Assembly (NCBI GenBank): GCA_038207425.1
Contig: JBBQZU010000001.1
Coordinates: forward strand, 124,001-188,000
Length of the DNA: 64,000 nt
From: JBBQZU01 sp038207425
GTDB taxonomy: Bacteria; Bacteroidota; Bacteroidia; Flavobacteriales_D; Cryomorphaceae
Direction: 5' to 3'
This document shows positions 19,175 through 28,086 of the stretch, in pieces (position 1 is the first letter of the stretch; each line of letters begins with the position of its first letter). Below the pieces are notes generated by a model that made no database searches, was not told where the DNA came from, and saw only the letters and a list, made by a program, of their open reading frames with translations. The position numbers and the translations under genes were made by a program.

Positions 19175-22100
19175 CTATCGATTTACTATAAGTTTCTCCT
19201 GAATTACTTCATTATCCGATGAAAGTTTATAGAAGTATACCCCGTTTGTAAACGGGTGTAGAGACACCAACTCTTTATATTTTTCGCCCGGTGCGAGATT
19301 GCGCTTGCTGATAAACTGAACAAGCCTACCGCTCACATCATACAGCTCAAGGGTTACGAAACCACTGGTTGCTGATGAATATTCTACATAGGACATATCC
19401 GCCGCAGGATTAGGACTGCTGCTTATATTCAATGAAGGACAACTAACCGCCGAAACAGCGATTGGGTTAGATGCAGTGAAGCAACCTTGTATATCGCTTA
19501 CATTGGTTACGCCCGCCAGCGAAACGCCTTCCTGGTAGCCCATGTGGTAAATATTATAATTGCCCGGTGGTAAGCCGTTCAGGTTAAGATTTGGCGAAAG
19601 CTGACTTTGTACAATATTTCCCGATGGCAAACTTACCACTCCAAATCTGCTAAAACTGCCTGTATTTCCCGAAAGGGTGATGTTCACTATATTGGGTAGT
19701 GCATCGCCCACACACAAGCTGGTCGGACTGGCTGTGGTTATGTTTCCACCGCTTGGTTTAGGCCGAAGCTTCAATTGTATAAAATTTGAGATATCGAAGC
19801 AGCCTTCAAGTTCTGCTCCATTGGTGATGCCTTGCACTGTTACATCATTTGTATAACTCATATGGTATATTCGGTAATCACCGGGTGCAATGGGGTCAAG
19901 ATTAAAGTTGGAATTATTGGTTCTTACCTGAATTACATTGAATGCATTGTCGGTTAGTGCCCAAACTTTATTTGGACCGACAGCTCCTGCCATACTTACC
20001 TGTATAGTCTTTGGTACCCCGGTACCCACGCAAATGCTCGTTGATTGCACAGTGTTTATGCTTCCACCATCAACGCTGCATGGCGCCGTAGCACAAGGCT
20101 CGCAGCTGGAATAGCACACTGTGCCAAGTGTGGTGTTTGTAGCAGGAACTTTTAAGGTTCGGTTACCCAGGTTTCCAGCAGCGCACAGTCCTTGTGGGCT
20201 TTCATAGGCATTGCCGTTTCTGAACTTGAATTCCAGGGGTCGACCTTCCACAAAAAGTTTCGTAATACTGTAAACACCATTGCCAACATGGGTCATGGCC
20301 TCTTTGCTGAAATTATTAAAGTTTCCTGAAATGCTTATCCCACCATTGGCAGCATCAATTGTTTGTGTGCCCATATCCACGTTGAAGGTTACATCAACCA
20401 CATTTACCGAAAGGTCAGGAACGGGTAGCTGCGAAGTGGTATAGATGCGGTAGTCTCCCGGTTGCAGCAGAAAGGCATTGTTCAGGTTGTTCTCAATAAT
20501 GGAATTGCCTGTGAAGTAGTCGTACCATATTCCTGTTTGGGTAAATCCTGGTACTATGCTGGTGGGTTGCACATCGAAGTTTGCAATGATCACCACATCC
20601 ATAGAGGAGTGTTGAATAATAAGCCGTTTGCCAAAGCCCCATACATCGTAATTAAAGTTGGTCGATGAAAAGGCGGGGTATTGGGTTTTGAGTTTGTTGA
20701 TCGCTGCGTACACTTTGTACAACCTTTGCCTGTCAGGCTCAAAAAAATAGTCCCATTTTACAGGCTTCGGTGAGAGTTTGCAGTCAGCGTTAATGGTTCC
20801 GTTCGGACAGGTGAAAATGCTAATGTCATAGCCGAGCTCTCCAAATTGCCATATCATCTTGGGCCCCACAAGTGGTATGTTGAGAGCTGCGGAGGCTTCC
20901 ATTCTTTTAAGGGCGATATTCAGATTTTGCACGTTGTGATTTGGATTACTTGAATTTCCAAACTGAAGTGCATTGTACATATTGCGCTCTTCATCATGGC
21001 TTTCAGCATAGCTGAGCAAATTTGGAAAGGTCCAACCGCGCGATTGGTAATTGGCACCGTTGAGATTGCTCGGAAAGCCGAGACCTGCTTCTGAAAAAGA
21101 GAAGTGGTTGTTGCCCCAGAGCATAAATCCTGCATTGGCCAATACGGTTTCCTCAGCATTGTCAGCAAAATGCTCCAGTATCAGATAGGCATAGCTGTCT
21201 ACTTCGTGAATTTCACTTCTTATTCGAAGCCAATGATTTATTCTACTTTGGTCGTAGGCACTCCAGGCATTTACGTTGCTGCCGGTATTGTTTTGGGTAA
21301 CTCCTTTGCTGAGGTCAAATCTAAATCCGTCAATCTTAAATTCCTGAAGCCAATAGTGCAGGTTTCGCTTCATGAAGGATTGGGTATGCGGTGAGTTGTG
21401 GTTATAGTCATATCCCGGACTAAATGGGTGCATGGCACTGGTATTGAACCAGGGGTTCTCGGCAGTTGCCGGACCTGCGGCACCATTTTGAGAGTACATT
21501 CTTACTTGCGGGTTTTGCCCGAAGGAGTGATTGAACACCACATCAAGTATCACAGCAATTCCTCTGAGATGGCATTCATCTATCAGCTTTTTTAAGTCAT
21601 TCAGCGGGCCGTATGCTTTATCAACTGCGAAGTAGAACGAAGGGTTGTATCCCCAACTGTCATTGCCTTCAAATTCGTTTACGGGCATAAATTCTATGGC
21701 ATTGATGCCCAGATTTTGCAAATAATCAAGGCTGTCAATTACTCCCTGAAAGCTTCCCTTTTCGGAAAAATCGCGCACATGCAGCTCGTACACTACCATA
21801 CGGTCGAGCGGGGGCCTGAAGAAAGTTTCTACCTCCCATTGGTAGGGTTCCTGCGCGGTTTGCAACACCGATACAATTTCTGTTGTTTGCCCGAAAGGGT
21901 AGGGCGGAAGGTTTGGATAGGTGGTAGAACTTATCCACTGATCGTTCCATGGATCCAGCACCTTTTGGGCATATATGTCGGCTACGCGTATACCATTCGG
22001 GCCAATCCAATACTGAAAGCGGTATTCCTGACCCGGGGTAAGATTGTTTATTAGCACCCACCAGCGGTCGCCGCTTGCGGTGCGTTTGCAAAAGTAGGGG

Positions 22101-22678
22101 GTGTTGAGTTGCCAGCTATTGAAATCCCCTATTACATATACAAATGGTTTGTTTGGGGCAAAAAGCTGAAGAATAACTGTGGTATCATCCATATAGTTTA
22201 TCCCATCCCTTATACCCAGGGGTGGATTCTGGATATCGGGCTGACCGTTTATGATATTTACAAATATATCTGACCCGTCGTTTTCACGACCTACTATGGT
22301 GCCATTGGCATTTCTGAATACAAAAGCGAGCTGAATTACATTGGCATTTATCGGAAGGCCGTAAAATGTAGATATATTAATGGTTTTCGTAAAGGTATTT
22401 GGGCCAACCGGAGTCATTAATACATTGGCATCGGCTGTGCCCCAGTTGCCTTGCACGTATTGCCATCCGCTCTGTCCCGGAATGATCACTCCGGTATGCA
22501 TATAAACCGGAGAGACACCTGCTAATGCACCGTTGCCCTGCTCAGAGTGGTAGGTAATAGTTACAGTTTGATTTATTGACGGGTACGTAGGATTGAGTGA
22601 AACTACCTGCGCGGTGGTGGTGCCAATGGAGGCTACACCCAAAATAAGGAGCAGAATTCTGATCATATTGATTGGCAT
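19175..22678 (-). CDS. Secreted GH13 alpha-amylase family enzyme with T9SS sorting tail
   Basis: A 1167-residue exported enzyme. After a signal peptide ending near TTAQ come an N-terminal sandwich domain and a starch-binding/CBM48-like module (about 150-270), then the GH13 barrel. Conserved regions are visible: DVVFNH (about 377), GFRFDLSKG with the nucleophile Asp (about 455), ILEHF with the acid/base Glu (about 501) and AESHDEERN with the third Asp (about 562). Downstream is a further glycan-binding-like module (about 770-860), two tandem copies of a Cys-containing domain of about 95 residues, and a type A T9SS tail ending in EKLIVNR. It should hydrolyse alpha-1,4/1,6 glucans outside the cell; exact specificity is not clear. 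Confidence 0.88.
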   Translation of the reverse strand: MPINMIRILLLILGVASIGTTTAQVVSLNPTYPSINQTVTITYHSEQGNGALAGVSPVYMHTGVIIPGQSGWQYVQGNWGTADANVLMTPVGPNTFTKTINISTFYGLPINANVIQLAFVFRNANGTIVGRENDGSDIFVNIINGQPDIQNPPLGIRDGINYMDDTTVILQLFAPNKPFVYVIGDFNSWQLNTPYFCKRTASGDRWWVLINNLTPGQEYRFQYWIGPNGIRVADIYAQKVLDPWNDQWISSTTYPNLPPYPFGQTTEIVSVLQTAQEPYQWEVETFFRPPLDRMVVYELHVRDFSEKGSFQGVIDSLDYLQNLGINAIEFMPVNEFEGNDSWGYNPSFYFAVDKAYGPLNDLKKLIDECHLRGIAVILDVVFNHSFGQNPQVRMYSQNGAAGPATAENPWFNTSAMHPFSPGYDYNHNSPHTQSFMKRNLHYWLQEFKIDGFRFDLSKGVTQNNTGSNVNAWSAYDQSRINHWLRIRSEIHEVDSYAYLILEHFADNAEETVLANAGFMLWGNNHFSFSEAGLGFPSNLNGANYQSRGWTFPNLLSYAESHDEERNMYNALQFGNSSNPNHNVQNLNIALKRMEASAALNIPLVGPKMIWQFGELGYDISIFTCPNGTINADCKLSPKPVKWDYFFEPDRQRLYKVYAAINKLKTQYPAFSSTNFNYDVWGFGKRLIIQHSSMDVVIIANFDVQPTSIVPGFTQTGIWYDYFTGNSIIENNLNNAFLLQPGDYRIYTTSQLPVPDLSVNVVDVTFNVDMGTQTIDAANGGISISGNFNNFSKEAMTHVGNGVYSITKLFVEGRPLEFKFRNGNAYESPQGLCAAGNLGNRTLKVPATNTTLGTVCYSSCEPCATAPCSVDGGSINTVQSTSICVGTGVPKTIQVSMAGAVGPNKVWALTDNAFNVIQVRTNNSNFNLDPIAPGDYRIYHMSYTNDVTVQGITNGAELEGCFDISNFIQLKLRPKPSGGNITTASPTSLCVGDALPNIVNITLSGNTGSFSRFGVVSLPSGNIVQSQLSPNLNLNGLPPGNYNIYHMGYQEGVSLAGVTNVSDIQGCFTASNPIAVSAVSCPSLNISSSPNPAADMSYVEYSSATSGFVTLELYDVSGRLVQFISKRNLAPGEKYKELVSLHPFTNGVYFYKLSSDNEVIQEKLIVNR

Positions 22679-22697
22679 GAAAGGGTTTTATTAGTGT

Positions 22698-22728
22698 CGA
22701 ATGTACACTAAAAGAACTTCATTTGCAA
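22698..22728 (-). promoter_or_regulatory. Candidate promoter for the amylase gene
   Basis: On the minus strand TTG is followed after 20 bases by TACATTCG, one base off TAnnTTTG, about 20 bases before the ATG at 22678. Nothing else was recognised in the 235-base gap up to the response regulator gene. Confidence 0.35.
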
Positions 22729-22913
22729 GGCGGCGAAAAACCTTATCTTTTGAATTACTATCGAAACTTGGCCAGGTTATGAAGTAGGCCAGGATGCAGT
22801 GAAGGTATACTTAGAATAATGCCCAGTAAGAGAACGACGAGCAATTACAACTACTGAGAAAGATTCGAAATTTCCCAGTCGGTGTTCTATACTGGCATTG
22901 ATAAATCCTAAAA

Positions 22914-23606
22914 TTAAACTGCCCTGACTACAAGTTTGAAACCAACACCATGAACATTACTGATTGTTACATTGGAGTCACGACCTAAGTATTTGCGGAG
23001 TTTTGTTATAAAAACATCTAGGCTGCGACCAACAAAATAACTGTCGTCACCCCAAACGAGATTTGTGATAAGTTCGCGCTCTATTACCTGGCTTTGATGT
23101 TCGCAAAGAAGCCTGAGTATTCCTGCTTCCTTACGGGTGAGGGTTTTTTTGTAATCAGTGCACTCCAATTGATAATTTTCCGGATCGAAACTATAACTTC
23201 CTATCTGGAATACCTTTGGTGCTTCAGTAAGCGTGTCAAAATTGCCCGATCGCTTCAGTATGGCGTTGAGCCGCAAGAGAAACTCCTCATTGCTGAAAGG
23301 CTTGGTAATATAATCATCGGCACCTGACTGAAAGCCTTTTACCTTATCTTCTACCATACTCTTTGCGGTAAGGAAAACGATGGGAATTTTCTGATTGATC
23401 TTTCGGATATCGCTGGCGAGCTCAAAACCATCCTTTTTGGGCATCATTACATCCAGAATACAGAGGTCGTAAGGTTGTGCATTAAACTGTTGTAAACCGG
23501 ATTTTCCGTCTCTGCAGAGGTGTACAAGATGACCTTTTTCCAGAAGGGTATCCTGAATTACAAACCCAAGTCCTGGGTCATCTTCAACAAGCAGTATTCT
23601 TGCCAT
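22914..23606 (-). CDS. OmpR/PhoB-type response regulator
   Basis: A 230-residue DNA-binding regulator. The receiver domain shows the acidic pair in LLVEDDPG, the phosphoacceptor Asp52 in LDVMMPKKDG, the FLTAKS switch Thr and the KPF lysine. The C-terminal winged helix has TRKEAGILRLLCEHQSQVIERE and RSLDVFITKLRKYL. It lies 10 bases downstream of its cognate histidine kinase gene on the same strand. Target genes cannot be told from sequence; neighbouring DUF5777/YceI genes are candidates only by proximity. Confidence 0.92.
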   Translation of the reverse strand: MARILLVEDDPGLGFVIQDTLLEKGHLVHLCRDGKSGLQQFNAQPYDLCILDVMMPKKDGFELASDIRKINQKIPIVFLTAKSMVEDKVKGFQSGADDYITKPFSNEEFLLRLNAILKRSGNFDTLTEAPKVFQIGSYSFDPENYQLECTDYKKTLTRKEAGILRLLCEHQSQVIERELITNLVWGDDSYFVGRSLDVFITKLRKYLGRDSNVTISNVHGVGFKLVVRAV

Positions 23607-23616
23607 AATATTGGGT

Positions 23617-24948
23617 TTAAACTGATAGACTGAATTTTACTTTGAATGTAGTGCCCAGCCCCGGCTTGCTGCTCACTTCTACTTTTCCATTATGGGCTTT
23701 TACCATTTCCTTCACATAGTATAATCCAAGTCCGAATCCTTTTACATCATGCACATTGCCGGTGTGCACTCTGTAGAATTTGTCAAAAATATGGGGTAGT
23801 GATCCTTCCGGTATGCCAATGCCCTTATCGCTGATTTCGATAATCAGTGAGTCGTTATTATTTTGGGTTCTGATGGATATGTGTGCTACATCGGTGCTGT
23901 ACTTCACGGCGTTATCCAGAAGGTTGTAAATGATATTGGCGATATGCACGGGGTCGCCATCAATATAATGGTGCTCTGCTTCAAAATGGGTTTCTATATT
24001 CAGATTCTCGCTTGATATAGTGAGCCGCAGACTATTGCATGCCTCCGTTATATTTTGGTGCATATCGATGCGTTCCATTTTCAATTGCATTTTCTCCTTA
24101 TCGAGAGTAGCCAGTTGTAGCACCTTTTCAACCTGCATGCGCAAGCGTTGGTTTTCATTGTGTATAAGTTCAGCGTATTGCCTAAGCCTCTTTGGGTTTT
24201 GGGCAATGTCTTCACCCATCAGCACTTCGCTTGAGAGCGATATGGTCGAAATAGGGGTTTTCAGTTCATGGGTCATATTATTTATGAAGTCGGTCTTCAT
24301 TTCTGAAAGGCGTTTTTGCTTCAGGATGATATACACGGCGTAGGCAAAAAATACAAAAACGATAAAGGTTATAATTGCCGAAAAGGCCCAAGTTGAAACT
24401 GCCGGCTCCAGAATTTCAGTCTCTACCGGCACCCTGTCGGGAAAAAATACGCTGAAGTAGTGGCCGTCTTTATCCCATTTTATTTCGGTGGCTTCGGCGG
24501 TGTAACTCGGTTTGCTATCATCTGCTGATAGGGGTACATAATTGCCGTATACAATGCTATCGGTAAAACAATCGTATACACCATATTCGAAATTTTCGGC
24601 TATGTTGCGCTGTTCAAATTCTCTTTTCAGCAATGTTTCGAGCAGAAAAGGATGTACCGTATCGTTTATGGCTACCGTAAAGAAGTTTGGCCTTATTTGC
24701 TTTACGGCTTCAAAGAGCTTTGCCGGATCATTGTTGATGGTAAGAATTTCGTTGGCAACGTTGGTGAGCGCAATCGTTACCCTGTCATTGAACTGTTTAG
24801 CTTCAGTCAATGCTTGCTCATTGCGCAGGTCTATTTGGGTTTGCTGTACCTTGAAGGCTTTATCTAGCCAGAATATCTGAGTGGCAATAATGCCTGCCAC
24901 CGATGCAGTGGCTAATAAGATTAAAATTCCAATTAAGCGCCGACTCAT
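23617..24948 (-). CDS. Membrane sensor histidine kinase (HisKA type)
   Basis: A 443-residue kinase with an N-terminal membrane span (about 5-27), a periplasmic sensor region of about 150 residues, a second span (about 180-205), a HisKA dimerisation domain with the H box NNMTHELKTPIS (His about 227) and a HATPase domain with NLLDNAVKYS, ISDKGIGIP and FGLGLYYVKEM. There is no HAMP domain between span 2 and HisKA. The sensor domain has no family I recognise. It is expected to phosphorylate the OmpR-type regulator encoded 10 bases downstream. Confidence 0.92.
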   Translation of the reverse strand: MSRRLIGILILLATASVAGIIATQIFWLDKAFKVQQTQIDLRNEQALTEAKQFNDRVTIALTNVANEILTINNDPAKLFEAVKQIRPNFFTVAINDTVHPFLLETLLKREFEQRNIAENFEYGVYDCFTDSIVYGNYVPLSADDSKPSYTAEATEIKWDKDGHYFSVFFPDRVPVETEILEPAVSTWAFSAIITFIVFVFFAYAVYIILKQKRLSEMKTDFINNMTHELKTPISTISLSSEVLMGEDIAQNPKRLRQYAELIHNENQRLRMQVEKVLQLATLDKEKMQLKMERIDMHQNITEACNSLRLTISSENLNIETHFEAEHHYIDGDPVHIANIIYNLLDNAVKYSTDVAHISIRTQNNNDSLIIEISDKGIGIPEGSLPHIFDKFYRVHTGNVHDVKGFGLGLYYVKEMVKAHNGKVEVSSKPGLGTTFKVKFSLSV

Positions 24949-25046
24949 ATCCGGCTAATTTACGCCTATGACTTGACTTGAAGCGGTGGTTTTAACAGAA
25001 TACTAACACCCGGACCATTCACCTGGAGCGAAATACTTTCAGGGCT

Positions 25047-25946
25047 CTATTCTTTCGGAGGCTTGTTTCTGTCTTTCAAGGTGAATACCCTTGATACATT
25101 AAATCCGAAGTGTATATCGCCTTTGCCCCACTGCCCGGTAGTTTCGGTTATAAAACCTTTATCGATCATCGCAGTGCTATTGGTGAAATGTAATTGAAAT
25201 ACGTGGCCGCCGGTTTCTATGTCAATTCCTATTGAAAGTGAATTTTGGTATACATTGGCAAGTTGCCCTGGGAATACATAATAATACTCTCCAGTTACAG
25301 CCAGCCGGTTTGTAAGCTTCTGCCTGCCTCCGAAGCCAAGGGCCCAAACATCGTTGCTCTCAGCACTTGTGAGTACCAGGTTTCTGTGTACCATAGTAGG
25401 CATAAGCATCAGGCTGGTGCTATTGCTCATTTTTCGTCCTATCAGTGCCTGATAGGTGTAGGTAAGCCTGCTACTGAAGTAATTTTCTCTTTCTGGATCA
25501 GCCCAGGTGAGCATATTTACAGCTATGGAGCTGTGTAAAGTTAGCGTTACCGGCATATTGCGCCCACCGCTGCTCTGTCTCAATAGCCTGTATTTTACAA
25601 ATCCGTCTAAGGCCTTTTGCAAGGTGCTTCGACCAAAACCTACCATTAGATTATCCGTGATGCCGTAATCCAATCCGAGTCTGATGGTGGCTTGATCAAG
25701 CCCGAAGAGGTTGTAAGCTCCAGCGTTAAGCATACCGAAACGGTGCGAAATTTTAAAGTCAAGTACTCCTTCAGCCACATTTTCAATGCTTTGGGAATTT
25801 ACAATACGGGTTGTTTTGAAGCTTGCCGAAGCGTAGTTTATCGTTTCATCTTCGCCGAGCAAATCAAGCAAACTTCCTTCTTCATCTTGAGCTTTCGCTG
25901 AAAATGACATTAGAACAAGGAGCATAAGCGCAAGAGATTGTTTCAT
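25047..25946 (-). CDS. DUF5777 outer membrane beta-barrel protein
   Basis: A 299-residue protein with a signal peptide ending at SAKAQ. It matches the DUF5777 barrel family: YASASFKTTRIVNSQSIENV, GVLDFKISHRFG and GLDYGITDNLMVGFGRS, with alternating strands through to a C-terminal ISRVF-like strand. The function of the family is unknown. It is the last gene of a five-gene minus-strand operon and its start overlaps the stop of the YceI gene by four bases, so it should work with the heme-motif lipoproteins and YceI protein encoded upstream. Confidence 0.8.
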   Translation of the reverse strand: MKQSLALMLLVLMSFSAKAQDEEGSLLDLLGEDETINYASASFKTTRIVNSQSIENVAEGVLDFKISHRFGMLNAGAYNLFGLDQATIRLGLDYGITDNLMVGFGRSTLQKALDGFVKYRLLRQSSGGRNMPVTLTLHSSIAVNMLTWADPERENYFSSRLTYTYQALIGRKMSNSTSLMLMPTMVHRNLVLTSAESNDVWALGFGGRQKLTNRLAVTGEYYYVFPGQLANVYQNSLSIGIDIETGGHVFQLHFTNSTAMIDKGFITETTGQWGKGDIHFGFNVSRVFTLKDRNKPPKE

Positions 25947-26494
25947 TTTTTCAATGGCTCTAAATCAGCTTTTACAGTCACTTCAAGCTCGCTGGCTATT
26001 TTGTCTCGAACTACAGAGGGAATGGCGATATTATAATCTTCAGGTTTTACCAAGAAAATGCTCGATGCCATAACTTTCCCGGCTTTTACGGTAAGTGTAC
26101 CATCCGTACTCACAGGTTTTGTCACTCCGTGCATGGTCATATCACCGGCTACTTTTACAGGGTAGGTTCCGTCTTTGGTGAAGTTTACTGAGTTGATGTC
26201 TGCGATTTTGCCCTTGAAGGTACACTTCGGAAATTTATCGCTTTCCATGTAGTTTTCATTGAAGTGTTCCTGCATCAGAGCCTTTTTGAAGTTAAATGAT
26301 TTCATAAGCAGCGAGAACTCGAGGCCACCCGATTTAGCGTCGAGTACCGCATTTACGCTGAAATTTTCAGCTTTTATATCTTCTACCGGGGTAGTTGAAA
26401 AGAATGTGATGGCACCGTTTCGGGTGAAGTAGGTATCTTGACCAATGGCGTTGAATGAAAGGCTTATCAAAGCCAGTGTGATGATAGATTTCAT
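25943..26494 (-). CDS. YceI-family periplasmic lipocalin-like protein (copy 1)
   Basis: A 183-residue exported protein: signal peptide ending near NAIGQ, then the YceI beta-barrel with FFSTTPVEDIKAEN, HFNENYMESDKFPKCTFKGKI, VAGDMTMHGVTKPV and IPSVVRDKIA. YceI proteins have a lipocalin-like fold and bind isoprenoid or other lipids, for example polyprenyl chains or quinones. It sits between the OB-fold gene (13-base gap) and the DUF5777 gene (ATGA overlap). A second YceI gene lies at 31609-32157 and shares the ENYMExxxFP motif. Confidence 0.9.
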   Translation of the reverse strand: MKSIITLALISLSFNAIGQDTYFTRNGAITFFSTTPVEDIKAENFSVNAVLDAKSGGLEFSLLMKSFNFKKALMQEHFNENYMESDKFPKCTFKGKIADINSVNFTKDGTYPVKVAGDMTMHGVTKPVSTDGTLTVKAGKVMASSIFLVKPEDYNIAIPSVVRDKIASELEVTVKADLEPLKK

Positions 26495-26507
26495 GTTTTT
26501 TAGGTTT

Positions 26508-26915
26508 TTAGAGAATAATACTTTGGTTGAGTTCTACATCGGCATTGAATCCTGTGCACAAGCCTTTGAGCTTCACCACGGATCCTTCTGTCAGGATGTT
26601 TGAGAGTTTAAAATCCGGATCGAGCCGGCACTTCACTCCATATATGGGGTGATCCGATGCCAAGACAAGCGTTGTGCTACCATCTTCATTTTTCATGATT
26701 TCGGTGAGGGTGCCACTTACTTCAATTACCTTTCCGGAGTAGGCCTCTGATGCTGCTGCTTCATTGCTGTCGAATGAATCATAAAGAGCGCTGGCGGTAA
26801 ACGTTGCCTCTGGTTTGGCTTTTTCCAAGCTTTCTACCGGTTTTTGGAATAGGTAATATGCAGTAGCTGCAGCTATACCGCCGAGCAACAATATTGCAAT
26901 GATTATCTTTTTCAT
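26508..26915 (-). CDS. Exported OB-fold (tRNA_anti-like) protein
   Basis: A 135-residue protein. The frame is open further upstream, but ATG at 26915 is chosen because it starts a good signal anchor (MKKIIIAILLLGGIAAATAYYLF) and the upstream part is shadow of the next gene. The mature part has an OB-fold pattern: YSGKVIEVSGTLTEI, STTLVLASD, VKCRLD, GSVVKLKGLCTGF and a closing LNQSIIL. This resembles the tRNA_anti-like family found in exported Bacteroidota proteins; its ligand is unknown. It lies between the small heme-motif lipoprotein and YceI. Confidence 0.75.
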   Translation of the reverse strand: MKKIIIAILLLGGIAAATAYYLFQKPVESLEKAKPEATFTASALYDSFDSNEAAASEAYSGKVIEVSGTLTEIMKNEDGSTTLVLASDHPIYGVKCRLDPDFKLSNILTEGSVVKLKGLCTGFNADVELNQSIIL

Positions 26916-26929
26916 GGGATTTGGTTTTT

Positions 26930-27277
26930 TTAGTTTTCGGGCGCTCCTGCTGCAATCCACACTTGAAGTGCTTCCAGGTCGCACTTCGGTAAAGGGCCTG
27001 AAGGGGGCATGCTTTTTTGAACAATCACACGCGCTTCGAGCTTTCCATTTAGCACAATAGCTTTTACCTGCGGGTAAGTTGTAAGCAGTAGTCCTGCTCC
27101 TGGTGCTATTCCTGAGTGGCACCCAGAGGTTGCACAGTTATTGTCAATGATTATTTTGATACCATTGCTATAAGATGGGTTCAGCACATTACAATTCCCC
27201 GGATACAACTCTTCTTCCTTGTCATAATAGCATGACTGCAAAATGAGCAAAGCAGAAACTGCGGCTAGTATTCTCAT
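26930..27277 (-). CDS. Small lipoprotein with a CX4CH heme-binding motif
   Basis: A 115-residue lipoprotein. ATG at 27277 gives a compact signal peptide MRILAAVSALLILQSC; an ATG at 27295 would add six residues and overlap the preceding gene. A single heme-c-like motif CATSGCH (about residues 48-54) is followed by PPSGPLPKCDLEALQVWIAAGAPEN, the C-terminal pattern of Planctomycete-type/DUF cytochrome c domains with a Met ligand candidate in KSMPPSG. It may carry electrons at the membrane surface. It starts two bases after the stop of the larger heme-motif protein, which it resembles. Confidence 0.75.
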   Translation of the reverse strand: MRILAAVSALLILQSCYYDKEEELYPGNCNVLNPSYSNGIKIIIDNNCATSGCHSGIAPGAGLLLTTYPQVKAIVLNGKLEARVIVQKSMPPSGPLPKCDLEALQVWIAAGAPEN

Positions 27278-27278
27278 T

Positions 27279-28007
27279 TTACTGTGGCGCTCCATTTTCA
27301 ATCCAGATTCTGATTAAGTCGATCTCACAATCGGGCAGTTTTGCACTATTGAAAGGCATTGGTACAGCGCCGCCGCTGTGTTGCACAGCCGGTAGCATCG
27401 TGCCAAAGAGAGCAGATGCACTTACCTGATTGTAGTTGGTAAGAGCAATACCTCCCTGCGGGCTTGCGCCGGAGTGACAACCCTGGCACTTACTTTCTAT
27501 AAGTGGTTTGATGCTGAAGTTGTAAGTCACGTTGATTGTATCACAGGCTGATGCGCAACTGTTATTATTTGCTCCCTGAAGTATCCAGTTTCGTATTAGC
27601 GAAATTTCGTCCGGTGAAAGTGGGGGGAATTCATTGACGGGCGGCATTCTGTCATCTGGATCATTATTGGTAATCACATCATAAAGTTCGCTGTCATTCG
27701 GATTGAAGGGATTTACACCCCCCGTGCTCATTATGTTGTTGTAATTGTTCAGGACTACACCATCTTCCGCTGAAGCTGCGTCATGACATCCTGGTATTGC
27801 ACAGCTACTTACAATTAGGGGCAAAATGGTCTGATTGAAATATACCGTATCAGGGTCGCAGGGCTGGAGCACTGTTCCTCCGCCGTTATTACCACCTCCA
27901 TCACCGGGAGGGTCCAGTGGCATATGCTTGCAACCTATAGCCAATGATGCGAGCAATATGACCGCTGTTGATTTGAAACTTCTTGAAAACATAGTCGATG
28001 AATTCAT
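27279..28007 (-). CDS. Di-heme-motif lipoprotein (Planctomycete-type cytochrome c domains)
   Basis: A 242-residue lipoprotein with lipobox LAIGC (Cys26), then a Gly/Pro-rich tether. Two cytochrome-like domains follow: CAIPGCH (about 69) with the Met candidate DRMPP, and CQGCH (about 173) with AVPMPF; the ends read ISLIRNWILQGA and IDLIRIWIENGA. The spacing CX4CH in the first and CXXCH in the second is seen directly. Redox activity is inferred. The longest start is 28007; an ATG at 27992 would fit the upstream promoter better and still gives a full signal peptide. First gene of the five-gene operon. Confidence 0.8.
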   Translation of the reverse strand: MNSSTMFSRSFKSTAVILLASLAIGCKHMPLDPPGDGGGNNGGGTVLQPCDPDTVYFNQTILPLIVSSCAIPGCHDAASAEDGVVLNNYNNIMSTGGVNPFNPNDSELYDVITNNDPDDRMPPVNEFPPLSPDEISLIRNWILQGANNNSCASACDTINVTYNFSIKPLIESKCQGCHSGASPQGGIALTNYNQVSASALFGTMLPAVQHSGGAVPMPFNSAKLPDCEIDLIRIWIENGAPQ

Positions 28008-28011
28008 AAAA

Positions 28012-28085
28012 CAAATGTACTGACGTATTTCGCGTTAGATTGATTGTTCGTGACGAGCAAGGATATTAACGTGCTGAGCAGGGAT
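28012..28085 (-). promoter_or_regulatory. Putative LytTR operator and promoter of the heme/YceI operon
   Basis: On the minus strand two 16-base direct repeats, ATCCCTGCTCAGCACG (28085-28070) and ATCCTTGCTCGTCACG (28064-28049), share 13 of 16 bases and start exactly 21 bases apart, two helical turns. TACATTTG (28019-28012) is a perfect -7 box, with no -33 TTG at the right distance. Direct repeats two turns apart upstream of a weak promoter are the known layout for LytTR activators, and the LytTR gene ends two bases away. Confidence 0.55.
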
Positions 28086-28086
28086 T

